Of a DNA stretch of 64,000 nt, positions 34,069-41,253 are shown piece by piece. The position numbers and the translations under genes were made by a program. The stretch spans positions 1 through 64,000 of the forward strand of contig JAFATA010000021.1 in assembly GCA_019244165.1 (NCBI GenBank), written 5' to 3'. The stretch is from Pseudonocardiales bacterium (GTDB lineage: Bacteria > Actinomycetota > Actinomycetes > Mycobacteriales > Pseudonocardiaceae). The notes beneath the pieces were generated by a model. It was not told the DNA's origin and made no database searches. It saw only the letters and a list, made by a program, of their open reading frames with translations. The first letter of the stretch is position 1. Every line of letters starts with the position of its first letter.

Positions 34069-34767
34069 GTGTCCCGGCTGCTCGTAGTAGAGGACGACGA
34101 GACCATCGGCAGCGTGCTGGAGTCCAGCCTGCGCGCCCACGGGCACCAAGTGGCGTGGCAGCGCAGTGGCCGGGGGGCGCTGGGCGCCTCCCTGGAGACG
34201 GACTTCGACCTGGTGCTGCTGGACCTCGGGCTGCCCGATCTGGATGGTGTCGAGGTGTGCCGGCAGTTACGTGCCGGCAACCCGACGACGGTGCTGGTGG
34301 TCCTCACCGCCCGGACCGACGAGATGGACGTCGTGGTCGCTCTCGAGGCCGGCGCGGATGACTACCTGACCAAGCCGGTGCGGCTGGCCGAGCTGCTGGC
34401 CCGAGTCCGGGCGCATCTGCGGCGGGTGGCGCCGGCCACCCCGGGAGCCCCCCCGACGCTCGTGGTGGGGGACCTGCTGGTGGATATCGGCAGCCGGCGG
34501 GCGAGTGTCTCCGGCACGGAGATGCCGCTGCGGGCCAAGGAGTTCGACCTTCTCGCCCGCCTCGCGGCAGCGCCGGAAGTGGCGATCAGCCGGGAGACCC
34601 TGATGGAGCAAGTGTGGGACGAGAACTGGTTCGGTCCCACCAAGACTCTCGATGTGCACGTCGCCGCGCTGCGCCGCAAGCTGGCTGGGATGGCCTCGCT
34701 GGGCTCGGTGCCCCGGATCACCACCCTGAGAGGCCATGGCTACCGGCTGGAGGTGCCCTCGGAGTAG
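34069..34767 (+). CDS. Two-component response regulator, OmpR family
   Basis: The receiver domain (residues 1-120) has the acidic cluster VEDDE (8-11), the phosphate acceptor Asp52 in LLDLGLPD, and the lysine of DDYLTKPVR. The C-terminal winged helix ends with the DNA-binding helix WFGPTKTLDVHVAALRRKL and a wing RITTLRGHGYRLEV. It starts with GTG and is followed after 26 bases by its histidine kinase. The signal and targets are unknown. In mycobacteria the flanking DUF3107 and TetR genes are adjacent, so this pair is an insertion. Confidence 0.92.
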   Translation: MSRLLVVEDDETIGSVLESSLRAHGHQVAWQRSGRGALGASLETDFDLVLLDLGLPDLDGVEVCRQLRAGNPTTVLVVLTARTDEMDVVVALEAGADDYLTKPVRLAELLARVRAHLRRVAPATPGAPPTLVVGDLLVDIGSRRASVSGTEMPLRAKEFDLLARLAAAPEVAISRETLMEQVWDENWFGPTKTLDVHVAALRRKLAGMASLGSVPRITTLRGHGYRLEVPSE

Positions 34768-34793
34768 CGCCCGTCGGATGAGAGGGGGAGTTC

Positions 34794-36083
34794 GTGCGGA
34801 CCCGGATCGTCGGTCTCGCGGTGCTTGCCGCGGTGCTTGCCATCGGTCTGTTCGGGGTGCCGCTGGCCGCTGGTGCGCTGAAGTATGCGCTGAACGACGA
34901 GCGGGTAAAACTGCTGCGGATCGCCGACGGCGCGGCGGCGGCGGTCACGGCAGACGTGCTCCGCGGCAACACGCCGACCGAACTTCAGGAACCCCGGGAC
35001 GGCACACACCTCGCGGTCTACGTGGACCGTGGCCACCGCATCCTGGGCACCGGTCCTGAGGGCGGGGACCCAGCGGTGCATCACGCCCTGCATGACGGTG
35101 AGATCAACACCAGGGACGTCGACGGTGACCTGGTCGTGGCCGTGCCGGTGACCCATGACAGCGATGTGATCGGCGCGGTGCGTGCTGCCAGCTCGCGCGT
35201 TGCGATCTACCGGCAGGTTGCGCTGGTGTGGTTGGGCATGCTCGGTCTGGCCGGCCTGGCAATCGGTACGGTCTGGTTGGTCGCCCGCCGCCAGGCCCGG
35301 CGGCTGGCCCGACCGCTCGAGGAACTCTCGGAAGCAGCGCTGCGTCTCGGTCAAGGTGACTTCAGCGTGCGAACCACCCCGGCGGACATCCCCGAGATCG
35401 ACTCGGTCGGCGCGGCGTTGAACAGCACCGCCGGACGCCTGGACGACATGCTCGCCCGCGAACGCTCCTTCTCCGCGGACGCCTCCCACCAGCTTCGCAC
35501 CCCGCTGACCGGATTGCGGCTGCGGCTCGAAGCGGCCCTGGAGCACCCAGGGCAGGACCTTCACCACGCCATCACCGACGGGATCGCCGCCGCGGACCGG
35601 CTGGAGCAGACCATCGAGGAGCTCCTTGCCCTGGCTCGGGATACCCGCAGCTCCAACGCCACCCCGCTCGATCTCCCGGTGCTACTCGCGGAGATCGAAG
35701 CGGGCTGGCATGATCGGCTGGCCGCCCAGGACCGCGCGCTGCGGGTGGCGGTGGACCCGCATGCCCCGGTGTCCCTGGCCTCGACTGCGGCCGTGCGGCA
35801 GGTGCTCACGGTGTTGTTGGACAACGCTGCCACCCACGGCTCGGGCACCGTGTCGGTGGCGGTGCGCAATGCTGCCGACGCGCTGGCCATCGATGTGTCC
35901 GACGAGGGTGCCGGCATCACCGCCCCCGAACCGGAGCTTTTCACCCGGCGATCGCGCCTTGCCGACGGGCACGGCATCGGCCTCGCGCTGGCCCGCAGCC
36001 TGGCCGAGGCGGAAGGCGGCCGGCTCCGGCTGACCCGACCTGCCCCCCCCACCTTCACCCTCCTCGTCCCTGCCCAGCTATAG
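34794..36083 (+). CDS. Sensor histidine kinase
   Basis: A 429-residue membrane kinase. An N-terminal helix (VGLAVLAAVLAIGLFGVPLAAG) and a second helix (VWLGMLGLAGLAIGTVWLVA) enclose an extracellular sensor of about 100 residues. A HAMP-like region (RPLEELSEAALRLGQGDFSVR) follows, then the phospho-accepting His in SADASHQLRTPLTGL and the ATP-binding N box (LLDNAATHGSG), G1 (DEGAGI) and G2 (GHGIGLAL). It pairs with the response regulator upstream. GTG start. Its last six bases overlap the end of the convergent TetR gene. Confidence 0.92.
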   Translation: MRTRIVGLAVLAAVLAIGLFGVPLAAGALKYALNDERVKLLRIADGAAAAVTADVLRGNTPTELQEPRDGTHLAVYVDRGHRILGTGPEGGDPAVHHALHDGEINTRDVDGDLVVAVPVTHDSDVIGAVRAASSRVAIYRQVALVWLGMLGLAGLAIGTVWLVARRQARRLARPLEELSEAALRLGQGDFSVRTTPADIPEIDSVGAALNSTAGRLDDMLARERSFSADASHQLRTPLTGLRLRLEAALEHPGQDLHHAITDGIAAADRLEQTIEELLALARDTRSSNATPLDLPVLLAEIEAGWHDRLAAQDRALRVAVDPHAPVSLASTAAVRQVLTVLLDNAATHGSGTVSVAVRNAADALAIDVSDEGAGITAPEPELFTRRSRLADGHGIGLALARSLAEAEGGRLRLTRPAPPTFTLLVPAQL

Positions 36084-36722
36084 CGCTTTAGGAGAGTGCA
36101 GCGGGAAGCCAGCCAGGCCCTTCCAGGCCAGAGATGCGGTCAGCGCGACTGCCTCCTCCTTGGGAAATTCGTGCCGGCGGGTGAGCCAGTACCGTGCGCT
36201 GTCTGCGCTGATCCCGACCACGCCGACCGCGACGAGCCACGCGCGGTCGGCGTCCAGCCCGGCATCGGCCGCCACGGCCTGCGCGATGGCCTGCACGCAG
36301 GCGGTGTAGGCACGCTCCACGACGGCTTGCGCGGGAGGTTGGTGACGCACGTCAGACTCGAGGACCAGCCGGAAGGCTTCATCGTCACTGTCGACGAAGT
36401 CGAAGTACACCTCGACCGCGTTGCGCACCCGCTGCCCGTTGTCCTCGGTCTCCTCGATGGCTTGCCGGACCCGGCGGATAAGCTCGTCAGTATGGCGCTC
36501 CAGCAGCGCCAGATACAGCTCGAGCTTGCCGGGAAAGTGCTGGTAGAGCACTGGCTTGCTGACGCCGGCGCGTTCGGCGATATCGTCCATGACGGTGGCG
36601 TGGTACCCATTGGTGACGAAGACGTCGGTGGCTGCGGCGAGCAGTTGAGCGCGACGCTCATCCCGGGGCATTCGCACCCCCCGAGGCGCGGTATCCGCCC
36701 GGCTCGGTGCCGTCTCGGTCAT
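36078..36722 (-). CDS. TetR-family transcriptional regulator
   Basis: A 214-residue regulator. The N-terminal helix-turn-helix is AATDVFVTNGYHATVMDDIAERAGVSKPVLYQHFPGKLELYLALL, followed by an all-helical ligand domain. In mycobacteria the homologous gene (Rv3208) lies beside DUF3107. The effector is unknown. It is divergent from the DUF3152 gene. The first 20 residues before MPRDERRAQLL are poorly conserved, so the ATG at about 36671 could be the start. Confidence 0.88.
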   Translation of the reverse strand: MTETAPSRADTAPRGVRMPRDERRAQLLAAATDVFVTNGYHATVMDDIAERAGVSKPVLYQHFPGKLELYLALLERHTDELIRRVRQAIEETEDNGQRVRNAVEVYFDFVDSDDEAFRLVLESDVRHQPPAQAVVERAYTACVQAIAQAVAADAGLDADRAWLVAVGVVGISADSARYWLTRRHEFPKEEAVALTASLAWKGLAGFPLHSPKAL

Positions 36723-36893
36723 CGGCGTTCTGCACCTCCCGTCTGATGCGGCTAAACCCTACTCGCCGGTATCCCACCGCCACGTGGTGGAGGAACCGGG
36801 CAGTCGGGTGCCACCGCACCGCCGTAGCGGCGCGGTGGCACGGCGTTGCATTCGGAGTGGTCGCATTCGGAATGGCTGTGCCATCCTTGCGCG

Positions 36894-37925
36894 GTGATCC
36901 GCCCGACGCGCACCGATCCCGCGGTCCGTGCCCCCTGTGCGCACCGCCTGGAGTGGTCGGCGGATTCCCGCTCTGCTGATTCCTTCAGAGCGGATTCCTC
37001 CAGAGCCGAGGAACAGCCGCTGGTCGCCTCCTGGGATCCCCGGCCTCAGCCCCAGCCGTTGTCGCCGTCCCGGTCCCATGCGGCCAACCCCCCTGGTCAC
37101 AGGCGCCTGGCTCGGGCGGTGTCCATCTACGGCTGGCGAATCTACGCGCTGCCCATCCTCGTGGCGCTCACCGTGGTGGCGGTGCTCGACGCGGCCAGAT
37201 CGTTGTTCCTGCCGTCGAACCAGGCCGGTGTGCTCGGCTCGGCAGCCAACCCGCTGATCCCCAACCCGCGGGGAGGCCCCGGTTTTGCGGCGGCCAAAGC
37301 GTCTGCTGAGCTGCCCGGTGGCGGGCCGTTCACGGTGCGGGGGGCCGGTACCTGGCGAGTGATCCCCGGCGCTGGCGCGCCTTTCGGGAAGGGCCGGTTG
37401 TTCACCTACACCATCGAGATCGAGGATGGGGTTGCCCTGGAGGGCGGCCCGGCGGGCTTCGCCACCACAGTGGACAGCACGCTGCACAACCCCAAGAGTT
37501 GGATCGGCAGTGAGCGTTACCAGTTCCAGCGGATCGATGACGGTCGCATCGCGGCCCTCCGGATCAGCCTGACCTCGCAGGAGACCACCCGCCGGCTCTG
37601 TGGCTTCCAGATCCCCTTCGACGCGTCCTGCTGGAAACCGGAGGATCACCGGGTAGTGATCAACGTTGCGCGGTGGGTCCGGGGGGCGGTGGCCTTCCAG
37701 GGCAACGTGGTGCAGTACCAGCAGTACGCGATCAATCATGAGGTCGGGCACGGGCTGGGCTTTGGTCACATCGCCTGTGACGGACCCGGGCACTTGGCGC
37801 CGGTGATGATGCAGCAAACCTGGGGGGTGGCCGACAACTACCTCGCGGCGCTGAGCACCGACCACGTCACCGCCGACGGCCTGGTGTGCCAACCCAACGC
37901 CTGGCCCTTCCCCACGGTCGACTGA
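36894..37925 (+). CDS. DUF3152 putative secreted metallopeptidase-like protein
   Basis: About 343 residues from GTG 36894. A basic proline-rich head is followed by a membrane anchor (IYALPILVALTVVAVLDAA) and an extracellular domain. That domain holds NHEVGHGLGFGHIAC, an HExGH-like zinc-binding motif resembling metzincin proteases, near the end. The family is DUF3152, found in actinobacteria next to moeZ (Rv3207c from memory). Proteolysis is not proven. The longer frame starting at TTG 36846 lacks a ribosome site. Confidence 0.8.
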   Translation: MIRPTRTDPAVRAPCAHRLEWSADSRSADSFRADSSRAEEQPLVASWDPRPQPQPLSPSRSHAANPPGHRRLARAVSIYGWRIYALPILVALTVVAVLDAARSLFLPSNQAGVLGSAANPLIPNPRGGPGFAAAKASAELPGGGPFTVRGAGTWRVIPGAGAPFGKGRLFTYTIEIEDGVALEGGPAGFATTVDSTLHNPKSWIGSERYQFQRIDDGRIAALRISLTSQETTRRLCGFQIPFDASCWKPEDHRVVINVARWVRGAVAFQGNVVQYQQYAINHEVGHGLGFGHIACDGPGHLAPVMMQQTWGVADNYLAALSTDHVTADGLVCQPNAWPFPTVD

Positions 37926-37978
37926 ACCTCAGTTCGCGGGAAGAGCGGGCCTGCTGGGGACGTTCCATCTCCTGCCAA

Positions 37979-38040
37979 GGGCACGGAGTTGTACCGCGTG
38001 CCCGAGGGCACGGAGTATATCGCGTGCCCGAGGGCACCGA
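37979..38040. repeat. Direct repeats with inverted GGGCAC/GTGCCC ends upstream of moeZ
   Basis: Two units of 27 and 26 bases, starting GGGCACGGAG and ending GCGTGCCCGA, lie in tandem (37979-38005 and 38006-38031), with a third partial GGGCACCGA after. Within each unit, GGGCAC and GTGCCC form an inverted pair, so each could form a hairpin or bind a dimeric protein. They end about 20 bases before the moeZ ATG. Confidence 0.75.
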
Positions 38041-38061
38041 CCACGGTGAGGAGCGTTGTCG

Positions 38062-39234
38062 ATGAGCCTGCCGCCACTGGTGGCGCCTGCCGCGGAGCTG
38101 ACCAGGGAGGAAGTGGCCCGCTACAGCCGTCACCTGATCATCCCTGAGGTGGGGATGGACGGTCAGAAGCGGCTGAAGAACGCGAAGGTGCTGGTGATCG
38201 GCGCTGGTGGGCTGGGCAGCCCGGCCCTGTTGTACCTGGCCGCCGCTGGCGTGGGCACACTGGGCATCGTCGAGTTCGATGAGGTCGACGAGTCCAACCT
38301 GCAACGTCAGGTGATCCACGGCCAGTCCGACATCGGCCGACCCAAGGGGGAGTCCGCCCGGGACTCCATCCGGGAGATCAACCCGTTCGTCCAGGTGAAC
38401 CTGTACCAGGTGCGGCTGGACTCATCCAACGCGCTGGGTATCTTCCGCGACTACGACCTCATCCTGGATGGCACCGACAACTTCGCGACCCGTTACCTGG
38501 TCAACGATGCCGCAGTGTTGCTCGGCAAGCCTTACGTGTGGGGCTCGATCTTCCGCTTCGAGGGCCAGGTATCGGTGTTCTGGGCGGATGCCCCCGGCGG
38601 GCAAGGACTGCAGTACCGCGACCTGTACCCCGAGCCTCCACCCCCCGGGATGGTGCCTTCCTGCGCTGAGGGTGGCGTGCTGGGCGTGCTCTGCGCGTCG
38701 ATCGGTTCGATCATGGTGACCGAGGCGGTCAAGCTGATCACCGGGATCGGTGAGCCGCTGCTGGGCCGGCTGATGGTGTATGACGCGCTGGAGATGAGCT
38801 ACCGCACCGTCAAGATCCGCCGGGACCCGGCGGGCGAGGCGATCACTGAACTGATCGACTACGCAGAGTTCTGCGGCGCCGTCAGCGAGGACGCCGCCAC
38901 TGCGGCGGCGGGTTCGACCATCACCGCCGTGGAGCTCAAGGAGATGATTGACTCCGGCAAGGACTTCGTCCTGATCGACGTTCGGGAGCCCCACGAGTAC
39001 GAGATCGTCAGGATCCCGGGTTCCACGCTAATTCCCAAGGACCGGATCATCTCCGGTGAGGTGTTGGCCGAGCTGCCTCAGGACAAGCCGCTGGTGCTGC
39101 ACTGCAAGTCTGGGCAGCGTTCCGCCCAGGCGCTGGCCGCGCTGCACAAGGCGGGCTTCCGGGACGCGGTGCACGTCGGTGGTGGGGTACTGGCCTGGGT
39201 CGAGCAGGTTGACTCTTCGCTGCCCATCTATTAG
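38062..39234 (+). CDS. moeZ: Adenylyltransferase/sulfurtransferase MoeZ
   Basis: The 390-residue protein fuses an E1-like adenylation domain (residues 20-270: VLVIGAGGLGSPALLYLAAAGVGTLGIVE, DGTDNF, a Cys after MVPS) and a C-terminal rhodanese domain with active-site CKSGQRSAQALA. It adenylates the C-terminus of small sulfur carriers (MoaD-like, CysO, ThiS) and transfers sulfur to them, serving molybdopterin, cysteine and thiamine. In this window it may supply Moco to nitrate reductase. GAGGAG stands eight bases before ATG 38062. A TTG two codons earlier is less likely. Its upstream region carries tandem repeats. Confidence 0.92.
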   Translation: MSLPPLVAPAAELTREEVARYSRHLIIPEVGMDGQKRLKNAKVLVIGAGGLGSPALLYLAAAGVGTLGIVEFDEVDESNLQRQVIHGQSDIGRPKGESARDSIREINPFVQVNLYQVRLDSSNALGIFRDYDLILDGTDNFATRYLVNDAAVLLGKPYVWGSIFRFEGQVSVFWADAPGGQGLQYRDLYPEPPPPGMVPSCAEGGVLGVLCASIGSIMVTEAVKLITGIGEPLLGRLMVYDALEMSYRTVKIRRDPAGEAITELIDYAEFCGAVSEDAATAAAGSTITAVELKEMIDSGKDFVLIDVREPHEYEIVRIPGSTLIPKDRIISGEVLAELPQDKPLVLHCKSGQRSAQALAALHKAGFRDAVHVGGGVLAWVEQVDSSLPIY

Positions 39235-39285
39235 CGCGCCCATCTCTCTACGGAGAGTGGCGATCCGGCTGTTAGGGTGGGCCGG

Positions 39286-39672
39286 GTGGCTGATCCCAAC
39301 AACGATCTCGAAGCCCGCGTGACGGCTCTGGAGAGCCAGATACGCCTGGTGCGGGCCGATGCCGCCGCTGCTCGGGTGCTCGCGGGCGGCGCGGATCGGG
39401 ATGTCTCCGCATTGGCGGCCAAGCTGGACGCCCATACCCGAGTACTCAACGCACTCCGGGAGACTCAGCTTGAACAGGGCATAGCGATCGGCGAGCTGAG
39501 CCACCGGGTAGACGGTCTAGAGCACGAGATGCGTCAGGGCTTTGCGATGATGGCTACCGGGATGGCGCGGATCACCGCGCTCCTCGAAGACCCCAGCTGG
39601 ACTAGCCCTCACGCTACGTCCGCCCCGCTGTGTGAACGGGAGTTCCCAGACTTGCAACACACAGCAACATAA
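39286..39672 (+). CDS. Small coiled-coil protein
   Basis: From GTG 39286 the product is about 128 residues. It reads VADPNNDLEARVTALESQIR with heptad-like leucines and charged residues through DVSALAAKLDAHTRVLNALR and IAIGELSHRVDGLEHEM, so it is largely coiled coil. No domain is recognised and no membrane segment is present. It lies between moeZ and narK in the same direction, but 53 bases from narK and with no overlap. A GTG/TTG start at 39277 is also possible. Confidence 0.55.
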   Translation: MADPNNDLEARVTALESQIRLVRADAAAARVLAGGADRDVSALAAKLDAHTRVLNALRETQLEQGIAIGELSHRVDGLEHEMRQGFAMMATGMARITALLEDPSWTSPHATSAPLCEREFPDLQHTAT

Positions 39673-39725
39673 CGAACATAACCGGCACATAGCGTCGCTC
39701 GTCGTACCCACCAGTTGGAGGCGCG

Positions 39726-41117
39726 ATGAGCACGACCGAGCGGACAGTATCGGCACAGCCGGCTCACGGGGCGGCTCGCGGAGGGCGATGGATCGACCAC
39801 TGGGAACCGGAGGATCCCGGCTTCTGGGAAAAGACCGGTAAGCGGGTGGCGAATCGGAACCTGTGGTTTTCGATCCTTGTCGAGCACATCGGGTTCTCGA
39901 TGTGGACCGTCTGGTCTGTCCTGGTGCTCTTCATGGGCCCCGCCTACGGCGTCGATCCGGCAGGTAAGTTCTTCCTGGTATCCCTCCCTTCGTTGGTCGG
40001 CGGGCTGCTCCGGGTTCCCTACGCCATGGCGCCGGTCCGGTTCGGCGGGCGTAACTGGACTATCATCAGCGCGTTGTTACTGCTCATTCCGACCGTTCTG
40101 GCAATCGTCGTGATGCATCCGGGAACGCCGTACCTGACTTTTGTGATCGTCGCCGTGCTCGGTGGCCTGGGCGGCGGCAACTTCGCCTCATCGATGGTCA
40201 ATATCAACGCCTTCTTTCCGGAGGGTCGTAAGGGCTGGGCGCTCGGGCTCAACGCCGGTGGTGGAAACATCGGCGTGCCCGTGGTGCAGTTGCTCGGCCT
40301 GGTGGTGATCGCGACGGTCGGCGTCGCCTATCCCCGGCTGGTGCTCGCCCTCTACGTCCCGTTGATCCTGATCGCCGCGGTGTGTGCGGCACGGTATATG
40401 GACAACATCTCCTCGGTCAGCAACGACACCGGTGCGCTGCGTGAAGCGGTGCGGGAGGCCCAGACCTGGGTGGTGGCGTTCCTCTACCTCGGTTCGTTCG
40501 GCTCGTTCATCGGCTACAGCTTCGCCTTCGGCTTGGTGCTGCAGACCCAGTTCGGCCGCAGCCCGCTGCAGACGGCCGCGGTAGCCTTCATAGGACCACT
40601 GATCGGCTCGTTGATCCGCCCGGTCGGTGGCTGGATGGCAGACCGACTGGGCGGCGCCAAAGTCACCCTGTGGACCTTTTTCGGGATGGCCCTGGCCACT
40701 GGTGTAGTGATCCTGGCCTCCGAGCAGAAGTCGCTACCGTTGTTCGTGGCCGGTTTCCTTGCCCTGTTTGTGTTTTCCGGAATGGGCAACGGATCTAACT
40801 ACAAGATGATCCCGTCGATCTTCAATGCTAAAGCTCAGGTGGCGATCGCGGCTGGCGAGCCTCGGCAGTCCGCGTTGTTGAGGGCACGCCGGCTGTCTGG
40901 CGCGGTGATCGGGATCGCCGGCTCGATCGGCGCGATGGGGGGGTTGCTCATCAACGTGGCCTTCCGGCAGTCCTTCCTCACCGCAAAGTCCGGAATACCC
41001 GCTTTCTGGTCGTTCCTCGTCTTCTACGCGGCGTGCATCCTCGTCACCTACATTGTCTACCTCCCCCGGGCGCCCTTCACCGCGATACAACAGAGCCCGG
41101 CCTACGTCCAGGTGTGA
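39726..41117 (+). CDS. narK: Nitrate/nitrite transporter NarK
   Basis: The 463-residue MFS protein has 12 predicted helices and the nitrate-signature segment GGLGGGNFASSMVNINAFF and NAGGGNIGVP, rich in glycine and asparagine as in the nitrate/nitrite porter family. It imports nitrate (or exchanges nitrate and nitrite) for the reductases in this window. Upstream TTGGAGGCGCG provides a ribosome site for ATG 39726. In M. tuberculosis a narK also lies near the nirBD cluster, from memory. The stop falls within a short tandem repeat. Confidence 0.9.
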   Translation: MSTTERTVSAQPAHGAARGGRWIDHWEPEDPGFWEKTGKRVANRNLWFSILVEHIGFSMWTVWSVLVLFMGPAYGVDPAGKFFLVSLPSLVGGLLRVPYAMAPVRFGGRNWTIISALLLLIPTVLAIVVMHPGTPYLTFVIVAVLGGLGGGNFASSMVNINAFFPEGRKGWALGLNAGGGNIGVPVVQLLGLVVIATVGVAYPRLVLALYVPLILIAAVCAARYMDNISSVSNDTGALREAVREAQTWVVAFLYLGSFGSFIGYSFAFGLVLQTQFGRSPLQTAAVAFIGPLIGSLIRPVGGWMADRLGGAKVTLWTFFGMALATGVVILASEQKSLPLFVAGFLALFVFSGMGNGSNYKMIPSIFNAKAQVAIAAGEPRQSALLRARRLSGAVIGIAGSIGAMGGLLINVAFRQSFLTAKSGIPAFWSFLVFYAACILVTYIVYLPRAPFTAIQQSPAYVQV

Positions 41118-41131
41118 TGAAACAGGTGTGA
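41104..41131 (+). repeat. 14-base tandem repeat over the narK stop
   Basis: CAGGTGTGATGAAA and CAGGTGTGATGCAA lie next to each other, followed by a third CAG start. The narK stop codon TGA lies in the first unit. Slippage here would alter only the C-terminal end or the untranslated tail. Confidence 0.55.
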
Positions 41132-41253
41132 TGCAACAGTACGGAAACACCGCGTTCACGAAGCGCGCTCACGATGTCATTAAGGCGGATTGCTGGTGAC
41201 CGGGGAGGGGACCCCGGATCGGGTGTGCTTGCTGGGCAGGAGGGAGCAGCGCG

